Below are positions 43,301-48,237 of a stretch of 48,237 nucleotides of DNA, one piece after another. Position numbers and translations under genes: made by a program. Positions within the stretch are counted from its first letter, which is position 1, and every line of letters starts with the position of its first letter. This DNA is from a virus. The DNA lies in the IMG/VR virus record IMGVR_UViG_3300008114_002917, positions 1 to 48,237 of that record. The stretch is one strand, 5' to 3'. The notes below the pieces were generated by a model, which had not been told where the DNA came from, searched no databases, and saw only the letters and a program-made list of their open reading frames with translations.

Positions 43301-44808
43301 CCTGAAAAATGTTCTAAAATGAATTTAGTGATGATGTCCCCCCAGTTTTTGCTTGGGTCTATATTAGGATATTTTCTTACATTTTCATCTATATAATTGT
43401 ACTTCTTGATTTCATCTACCATTTTCTGCATCACCTGTGGATTTTTTTCTCCATGGAAAAAAAGAAGATGTGACTTTTCTTCTGGTACTCTCAACCAATC
43501 ACCCAAAAAATTAAACACTCCGAACCCTTTGTATTCCGCTTCCTCATACATTTTTTTCACAGTCTCGAGAGTTCCATTAACATATATGTAAGGTAAACCC
43601 TTGTCAATTTTGTATTTCCACAACAAAACGTTTGAAATGGTTTCCTCGTTGAATGGGGCGTACAAATCATTATTTTTCAAAACCTTCGGATTATTACACA
43701 TCCAATACCATTCATCCAAAAAGTCATATGTATTTTGACCAGCAACAAAATATCCAGTCTGTCTATAATATTTTCGAACCGACTGGTCGACATTGAATAA
43801 TTCGCAAGCTGGATGTTCCAATGTAGATTCCCATGTACCACCTAATGATGGACCTCCTCCACCTCTACCATTATGTCTCAAATACTCATATATTCCCTCA
43901 ACAAAATATGGGTGTGTGGATTCCTCATCATAGTGGGAGAATATTGTGTCTACCAATGGGGTTGCGACCGAGTCACTGTCAACGTAACAAACTGTTTTCG
44001 CATGTTTTTCTAATGCATCTTTGATGATTAGAGGTCTTTGAGATAAGATTTTATATATTGTAGGGTTTTCTCTTTTAATATAGAAATTTTCATTGTTTTT
44101 GATGTAAAGGTCATCTGTCAATTGTCCAACATTACAATTCCATTTTATTGTTTTAGTATTTGGTACTTCGACTTTTCTATCTGAATCTATGAGATAAACT
44201 ATAATTGGTAATTCACTGAATTCTCTGATTGATTTCACACATTCAGTTACTATGTCGAAATAGTTTTCGGTTGAATATAATACGTAAGACTTTTCATCTT
44301 TCGGTTTTTGATAGGATATGAAATATCCATAGTAACGATTTGAATAAATCATCATTAGTTGGGGAAATCTTTTTCCCATGATGTCCAATGTTAGATCTGG
44401 TTGTAAATGAGTTTCATATACATTTCCATAATATTCGCCTTGTTCCATTGTGTATGGAACGGCAACCAAACATCTTTTACCCGAATCATAAATCTTGGAA
44501 ATCAATTCAGTTGCATCTTGAACTGAAAGGTGTTCTAATACATCTCCCAATATAATAAAATCATATCCGCTAATGTCAAAATCAACAATATTTCCCAAAA
44601 AAACATTATCATATTTATTTTTCAAATCGAACTCATGGATGTATGGTTCCCAAATTTCTACACAATCCATCTTATATCCAAAATCTCTTAACAATTCTGA
44701 ATATGTGCCACGACCTGGTCCAACATCTAATATTCTATGTTCAACGGGAACATGTTTTTGTAAGTAAGCTTTTACTTCTTGTTTAAAAAAACCATAACTT
44801 TCTGGCAT
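40387..44808 (-). CDS. Five-module glycan enzyme: methyltransferase, GT-A-like, pyruvyltransferase, GT4, TibC-like O-heptosyltransferase
   Basis: 1473 residues. 1-170: SAM methyltransferase (ILDVGPGRGTYSELL, LGDVLEHL). 175-470: GT-A-like transferase with a DxD-type VCYVDSDSVATP at 273-284. 487-720: polysaccharide pyruvyl transferase (NWGDIITKF, SSSLHGLIVADAYGIP). 750-1110: GT4 (LAPHLSTGGM, NVGLWTSGKNQ, STWECNPLVIREAASFGL). 1120-1473: resembles autotransporter O-heptosyltransferases such as TibC (KSLGDTVSWIPYALEF, GCKFWTKEGW, SSGLSWLSW). It ends with a C1424-x2-C1427...C1443...C1455 set comparable to the iron-binding cysteines of that family. The neighbours are a heptosyltransferase gene and a Thr-rich surface protein. 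Each module is standard; the fusion is the unusual part. ATGA-coupled to the FkbM gene. Confidence 0.85.
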   Translation of the reverse strand: MPESYGFFKQEVKAYLQKHVPVEHRILDVGPGRGTYSELLRDFGYKMDCVEIWEPYIHEFDLKNKYDNVFLGNIVDFDISGYDFIILGDVLEHLSVQDATELISKIYDSGKRCLVAVPYTMEQGEYYGNVYETHLQPDLTLDIMGKRFPQLMMIYSNRYYGYFISYQKPKDEKSYVLYSTENYFDIVTECVKSIREFSELPIIVYLIDSDRKVEVPNTKTIKWNCNVGQLTDDLYIKNNENFYIKRENPTIYKILSQRPLIIKDALEKHAKTVCYVDSDSVATPLVDTIFSHYDEESTHPYFVEGIYEYLRHNGRGGGGPSLGGTWESTLEHPACELFNVDQSVRKYYRQTGYFVAGQNTYDFLDEWYWMCNNPKVLKNNDLYAPFNEETISNVLLWKYKIDKGLPYIYVNGTLETVKKMYEEAEYKGFGVFNFLGDWLRVPEEKSHLLFFHGEKNPQVMQKMVDEIKKYNYIDENVRKYPNIDPSKNWGDIITKFILEHFSGKKLNDDDVFYFDEAGLVPFKNGKIIGAGSSMVFTQPNDYVWGTGLISKIGFNEIPKKVYSVRGPITRGLLLEAGWDVPEKYGDPALLFPKIYHPKVEKKYKYGLIPHYVDYNSNFSLKCINNLEDLGFKIINVTSGLYEFIDEVLECEKILSSSLHGLIVADAYGIPNYRMEIQNLILGRDFKYLDYYASVKREYYPRFELKVDTTMDEIEELEFEVGDTSISEKLLENAPWDDPECDIFNSTSEKKLRILFLAPHLSTGGMPSYLLKRIESLISLYSDVEIYVAEFCQYSTLYTVQRDRIKQLIPENRFWTINTLGNHTVENSMKVIDIINENQIDVVHIDEMVEGFDSFNKMPNELKNALYTDDRTWRVVETCHNIWFDPNTSKLFNPDAYAFCTPYHKEVSFKNMPSRKEVFEFPIENQFRTREEQVRCLETLGLDTSKVHILNVGLWTSGKNQKEGLEIARQFQNDNVEFHFVGNQASNFESYWGPLMNDLPSNVKVWGERSDVETFMKASDVLMFNSTWECNPLVIREAASFGLKIIARDLPQYVGMFKGLICPLENDLLSNVNLLKRLISSTRNYKVLDGMTSEFAKKHYDLYKSIITQSPTKNVKKNSNVKIKKYFITQPFLEIIGESDSEFEVKFFDEKGVCHYDNKIKSNHWVRLNRQYFTKWNTKIYENGLLIYDKTLNYSDKRVFINFDSKSLGDTVSWIPYALEFKKAHNCDVVVSTYWNHLFKEVYPELEFVQPGTVVHNIFGQYNLGWFWDESKEPELPNTIPLQKAASNILGLPFSEIKPRIHYKIGERPYSEKYITIATNSTAGCKFWTKEGWQQLINYLNSIGYKVVNVSKENNPFDNCAKLQDTSIENTINVIHHSEFFIGLSSGLSWLSWGIGKHVVMISNFTEADHEFTSNCTRITNPSVCNSCWNNPNYKFDKGDWNWCPVHKGTTRQFECHTSITSEMVINKIQHLLK

Positions 44809-44815
44809 ATTATTT

Positions 44816-45175
44816 TTATATCAATTCTAAAACTTTATTGAAGACTTGTGAAACGTTTGGGTGACACACAAATTCTGATTTATTTTCCAAACAACCAACA
44901 AGTGGGGGAATTCCTCGAATGGAATTCCAATGTTTCACACCATACCGCATGTCAGAGGCACATGCAATCTTACATTCACCATCAACATAGTGATATTTGT
45001 AATCTTGGGTTCCATTTCTGAATGGAGATCTTAATTTCCAATTTATTGAGCCACCAAGTTGTATAATTTGAGCGTCAGTTGTCCCTGCCAAATGTAACAA
45101 TCCAGAGTCCATCGTAATCAATGCTGAACTTTTTTGTATTAACCACCATGTTTGTGATATGGTTGTTTGGTTCAT
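44816..45175 (-). pseudogene. GT9 heptosyltransferase-like, C-terminal fragment
   Basis: 119 residues. TTISQTWWLIQKSSALITMDSG with LLHLAGTTDAQIIQLGG is the GT9 ADP-heptose-binding block, followed by YHYVDGECKIACASDMRYG and CHPNVSQVF. It begins with ATG at 45175 inside the last codons of the N-terminal fragment (ATGA), so restart translation is possible. GT9 enzymes normally have about 25-30 residues between the VVS strand and the TTIS segment, and these are absent here. An internal deletion plus frame change is the simplest reading. Confidence 0.72.
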
Positions 45176-45669
45176 GAAACCACAGCAATTCCTTGGTCAT
45201 TCAACATAGAAGTTAGTAATTTCCATTTTTCAACATCCCAAGTTCTCGATGCCCAACTTTGAACAGGGTGAATAAGGACAAATTTATTTGGCAAATTTTC
45301 GATTGGGTTCCATTCGTCAGGAATAAAGTCTGTGTGACATTCCTCAGGTAATAGTGAAAACCCCAATCCCGATGCATGAAACTGTCGGATGTCCATTGTA
45401 TTATGTCGTAGTCCTAATTTGTATTGGTTTTCCAAATTCGGAGCAAAACTCACTAATAATTCATAATTTTCTGCCAAATCTTCACGACTAACTTCGGAAG
45501 TATCAAAAACTTTGTCTACATAGTTATTGTTTTTGAAAATTTCGGGATGGTCTGTCAGTACAGATATTTTTCTACCGTACGAAAAAAATAGTTTACGAAG
45601 TGCTGGTGTTGATGAAATTGTGTCTCCGAGTCCTTTGGACAGATGCAAATCCAATAATGGGTCTTTCAT
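45172..45669 (-). pseudogene. GT9 heptosyltransferase-like, N-terminal fragment
   Basis: 165 residues. LHLSKGLGDTISSTPALRKLFF is the N-terminal glycosyltransferase Rossmann motif of ADP-heptose:LPS heptosyltransferases; VLIHPVQSWASRTWDVEKWKLL is the linker block before the C-terminal domain. The frame stops at TGA (45172-45174) after GIAVVS. With the following fragment the total is 284 residues, below the usual 310-360. It may be a broken gene or a two-chain enzyme. Its start is preceded by a CT-rich leader lacking a Shine-Dalgarno. Confidence 0.72.
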
Positions 45670-45705
45670 ATTGGAGAAATATACGAAAGACGGTTGGAAA
45701 ATCTA

Positions 45706-45879
45706 TTATTTACTTTTCTTTTTTTCTTCTAATCGATACAATTTCATCAGTTTTAAAGAATCTTTGTATTGTTTTTCTAATTTGTCTATTTCTTCAATTG
45801 GGACACAAGATTCACAAGCAAGATGGTATTGTTCCTCAGCTTCCTTAATAATGTTTTCAATTGTCTTTAAAAGTTTCAT
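45706..45879 (-). CDS. Small coiled-coil-like protein (57 residues)
   Basis: Reads MKLLKTIENIIKEAEEQYHL, then ACESCVPIEEIDKLEKQYKD and a lysine-rich tail. Heptad-like spacing of L/I and charged residues suggests a coiled coil, with one CxxC in the middle. It is the first gene of the minus-strand block. The open frame, the A/T-rich leader and its filling of an otherwise empty 319-base gap support it, but no family is recognised. Confidence 0.5.
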   Translation of the reverse strand: MKLLKTIENIIKEAEEQYHLACESCVPIEEIDKLEKQYKDSLKLMKLYRLEEKKKSK

Positions 45880-45988
45880 ACAACAATAAATATTCTGTTG
45901 ACTCCACTTTATTTGTTTTTTGATAAAACTATATTACTGAATGTGTAAAAACCTGTAATCAGGTTATTTATATAGGAACAATACTTTC
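45880..45988. promoter_or_regulatory. Divergent intergenic region with late-promoter-like box and small hairpin
   Basis: 109 bases between the minus-strand block and the plus-strand Thr/Pro gene, so both operons probably start here. A perfect hairpin AACCTG-TAAT-CAGGTT lies at 45950-45965. Directly after it TATTTATA at 45965-45972 reads TATAAATA on the minus strand, the consensus of T4-type late promoters, 86 bases before the small gene. A match is expected by chance several times in sequence this A/T-rich, so it is weak support. No clear plus-strand promoter was seen. Confidence 0.3.
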
Positions 45989-47971
45989 ATGGGAATAATA
46001 TCAGTAAATTTTTATAGTGGAGGAACGGATTTATATCTTAAGGCACTAACGTGTGGGGCAACATCATATAATTTACAATTTGATGGTGACCCAGGTAATC
46101 CTAATCCTAACTTCTGTGACCTTGATGAATTATTGTCTTGTGACATCACACCATTCGAATCTCAAATATCTGTAGGTCAGGCATTTTATCTGGCATCAAG
46201 TGGTCAAATAAGGGAATTTATTAGACCTTTTGCTGCTCCAATAGCATATCAGAACGATAGTTTTGCGGGAGGGTGCCAGCCTTGTGCTTTGGAAACTCCC
46301 ACACCTACTCCTACTCCGACAGTAACTCCAACTCCGACTTCAAATATCGGAGAATGTCATAGGTTACAATCGGCTCCATTCGGAGGATGTACATTCGTTT
46401 ATATAAATCAATTTGGTTCCACAATAACCCTAAACATTCCACCAGAAGACGTAGGATTGTGTTTCACAGAGTGTGTAGTATCAGTAATAAGTGATGACTG
46501 TGGGTTTGTTAATGAATTAATTCCTTGCAATGACCCACAATGCGATTGTAGCGCCGTCACACCGACGCCAACACCAAGTATTTCGGAAACTCCTAATCAA
46601 ACTCCAAGTAATACACCAACACCAAACGAGACTCCTTCACAAACACCTACTAATGGAACTCCAACACAAACTCCTACTCATACCGAAACTCCAACTCCGA
46701 CACCAACAACAACTCCAACTCAAACCTTGGGTCCTGGTCAATGTTACATTTTACCTATAGCTCCATTTGGAGGATGTAGTGTTCAATATGTCAATCAATA
46801 CGGGTCAACAATAACTCAAAATATACCAGCTGAAGATGCGGGGTTATGTTTTACGCTTTGTGCTGTATCAATAATTAGTGATACGTGTAATTTCACTGAT
46901 TTAGGGGTTGATTGTTTAGACAGTCAATGTGATTGTAATCCTCCGCCTCCAAATACTCCAACTGCAACTACCACTGAAACTGCTACGCCAACAGAAACAC
47001 CAACTCAGACCGCTACTCCAACAGTAACACCAACTCCAAGTGTTACAATTGGTTTGACACCAACTGCTACTGAAACTTCAACACCTACACCTACTGAAAC
47101 CCCAACTCAAACCGCAACTAATACTCAAACTCCCACAGAAACACCTACTCAAACTTCAACTGAAACTCCAACTCAAACCGCAACTAATACCCCAACCCAA
47201 ACCGAAACTCCAACGCAGACTCCTACTGAAACCGCTACTCAAACTCCTACAGCGAGTATTACTCCTACGAACACAGAGACTTCTACACCTACTCCAACGC
47301 AGACTTCTACAGAAACTCCAACTCAAACACCAACTGAAACTCCGACTCAGACTGCTACGAACACGTCTACACCAACAGAAACTCCAACTCAAACCCCTAC
47401 AGTAACTCAAACTCCCACAAATACTGCAACTCAGACACAAACTCCTACTAATACATCAAGTCAGACTCAGACTCCAACCCAAAGTCCTACTCCGACAATG
47501 AGTAAAATCGTACAGTTCCAAGACTGTACAAATGGGTCTAATATTTTCAGGTTCGGAGGACCAGGTATTCCTGATGTAATTGGAAATACCTACTACATTA
47601 CGGGCAGTACAGAATTTGAGGGATGTGCAACTATTGTAAGTGGATTCACCACTGGAACTTTATACAATTCGCTTGGAGTAACATTCACTCAAGTTCCAAC
47701 TTGTGCGGACTCTTTATGTCCAAGAACAGCTTTGACTGCGAGTGTTATAGTTTTGTCGAGTTTTCTGGTCCAGGTGGTCCCGATTTTGGAGCTCCTGATT
47801 TTGATAATTGTATATTATGTGTTCCAACTCCAACACCAACCAATACTCCACAACCAACGCCAACAAATACTCCAACAGTATCTGCATCACCGTCAGCTTG
47901 TACATATTCTGATTTTTGTTTATATACCACCCTTCCTGCGTTCTCAGGATACAACGGGAACTACAGTTTAG
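45989..47971 (+). CDS. Thr/Pro-stalk and cysteine-module surface protein (fibre- or mucin-like), frameshifted near the 3' end
   Basis: ATG 45989 starts an N-terminal domain of about 100 residues (CGATSYNLQFDGDPG; CQPCA). A Thr/Pro stalk covers 103-117, then a 67-residue cysteine module at 122-188 and a second stalk at 191-246. A near-identical module follows at 251-317, a long T-P-T/E-T-P-T-Q stalk at 319-503, and a third globular part starting KIVQFQDCTNGSN. No signal peptide is present, which suits a virion protein. After residue 581 (about 47730) the frame becomes nonsense (LTASVIVL...), while the sense sequence continues in the -1 frame, so the last 80 residues listed to 47971 are an artefact of an indel. 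The Thr density makes O-glycosylation plausible. Confidence 0.8.
   Translation: MGIISVNFYSGGTDLYLKALTCGATSYNLQFDGDPGNPNPNFCDLDELLSCDITPFESQISVGQAFYLASSGQIREFIRPFAAPIAYQNDSFAGGCQPCALETPTPTPTPTVTPTPTSNIGECHRLQSAPFGGCTFVYINQFGSTITLNIPPEDVGLCFTECVVSVISDDCGFVNELIPCNDPQCDCSAVTPTPTPSISETPNQTPSNTPTPNETPSQTPTNGTPTQTPTHTETPTPTPTTTPTQTLGPGQCYILPIAPFGGCSVQYVNQYGSTITQNIPAEDAGLCFTLCAVSIISDTCNFTDLGVDCLDSQCDCNPPPPNTPTATTTETATPTETPTQTATPTVTPTPSVTIGLTPTATETSTPTPTETPTQTATNTQTPTETPTQTSTETPTQTATNTPTQTETPTQTPTETATQTPTASITPTNTETSTPTPTQTSTETPTQTPTETPTQTATNTSTPTETPTQTPTVTQTPTNTATQTQTPTNTSSQTQTPTQSPTPTMSKIVQFQDCTNGSNIFRFGGPGIPDVIGNTYYITGSTEFEGCATIVSGFTTGTLYNSLGVTFTQVPTCADSLCPRTALTASVIVLSSFLVQVVPILELLILIIVYYVFQLQHQPILHNQRQQILQQYLHHRQLVHILIFVYIPPFLRSQDTTGTTV
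46295..47497 (+). repeat. Thr-Pro coding minisatellite (ACN-CCN based) interrupted by two 67-residue modules
   Basis: Three stretches, 46295-46339, 46559-46726 and 46943-47497, are built from ACx/CCx codons in short units encoding TPT, ETPTQ and NTPTQT. Between them the segments 46352-46552 and 46739-46939 encode two similar cysteine modules (GECHRLQ...CDC and GQCYILP...CDC). The units vary in codon choice, so it is an old, drifting repeat rather than a fresh slippage product. Such arrays change length by recombination and lengthen or shorten the protein stalk. Confidence 0.8.
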
Positions 47972-48237
47972 CGGGTACTTATAATTCTAAAAATTATTAT
48001 TCGGGAGACGGTACGACTTATGCTGTTATTTATTATACATCTCAATATTGGTGTTTGAGTACCTCATTGGGAGGAAGTTGTTTGTTGAGAGGAGCCTACC
48101 CTTGTAGATCACAATGTCCTGATATTTCAGCAACTGATTTCACGGGAGGAATTTGTCCTACACCTACACCAACTCCAATCGATTGTTCGACATTTGATTT
48201 CAATGCTTACTTCGATTGTGATTGGGAACCAATTCCT
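47716..48237 (+). pseudogene. Continuation of the Thr/Pro-cysteine surface protein in the -1 frame, 3' partial
   Basis: From about 47731 the frame reads FDCECYSFVEFSGPGGPDF, then a new Thr/Pro stalk (CVPTPTPTNTPQPTPTNTP), and a cysteine-rich globular part (CTYSDFCLYTTLP; YWCLSTSLGGSCLL; CPDISATDF). A further PTPTPTP stalk follows, open at the window edge. This continues the repeat logic of the gene at 45989, so the two belong together and a single base is missing between about 47724 and 47732. ATG 47716 lies in this frame but is probably not a real start. The C-terminal end lies outside the window. Confidence 0.75.

Noticed and set aside
47156-47440. Minus-strand 94-residue open frame rich in Ser, Arg, Cys and Trp
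   Set aside because: It is the antisense shadow of the Thr/Pro repeat; the low-complexity composition follows from reading ACN/CCN codons backwards.

Overview
The window reads as an AT-rich, almost gap-free piece of a large virus, most likely a marine T4-like myophage that infects a Bacteroidota host. This is inference. No capsid, terminase or tail hallmark gene is visible, so a mobile host glycan island remains possible. Support for a phage comes from overlapping reading frames (ATGA, TAATG and TTGA junctions), long single-strand gene blocks, and a mix of small 2OG-Fe(II)/cupin proteins, a SET protein, SGNH proteins, short radical SAM proteins, tandem Hint domains and a Thr-Pro-repeat protein. 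Starts that are not embedded in the preceding gene are preceded by A/T-rich leaders without a recognisable Shine-Dalgarno sequence, which is typical of Bacteroidota and their phages.

Layout. (1) Positions 1-27219 are on the plus strand: a galactosyltransferase-type protein with an inserted LamG domain; LamG and radical SAM genes; glycosyltransferase-like paralogues; a UDP-sugar dehydrogenase; four SGNH proteins; a deoxysugar set (DegT-fold dehydratase with His in place of the PLP lysine, two SDR epimerase/reductases, GDP-mannose 4,6-dehydratase); a 2OG oxygenase; a two-gene thiamine-diphosphate enzyme; purine nucleoside phosphorylase; a cytidylyltransferase; a sugar C-methyltransferase; and a frameshifted NodU-type carbamoyltransferase. 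(2) Positions 27216-45879 are on the minus strand, read from right to left: a small coiled-coil gene, a broken GT9 heptosyltransferase, a 1473-residue five-module glycan enzyme ending in a TibC-like O-heptosyltransferase, an FkbM methyltransferase, a protein with three intact and one degenerate tandem Hint domains, a SET protein, six small double-stranded beta-helix proteins, an SGNH protein, a third radical SAM protein, a sulfotransferase, a glycosyltransferase-like protein and a tandem triplet of SGNH proteins. (3) Positions 45989 to the end are on the plus strand: a cysteine-module and Thr/Pro-stalk protein resembling a fibre or mucin, frameshifted near its end and cut by the window edge.

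Together the genes look like a locus for making and decorating an unusual glycan: activated deoxysugars, methylation, carbamoylation, pyruvylation, sulfation, possible esterification, and transfer onto protein. The long Thr-rich stalk protein next to the O-heptosyltransferase-like module is a plausible glycan acceptor.

Three reading-frame breaks (near 25720, 45173 and 47730) could be real lesions or assembly indels. No tRNA, rRNA, CRISPR array, insertion sequence or attachment site was seen. No stretch longer than 300 bases lacks a gene once the short genes at 27103, 36769 and 45706 are counted.
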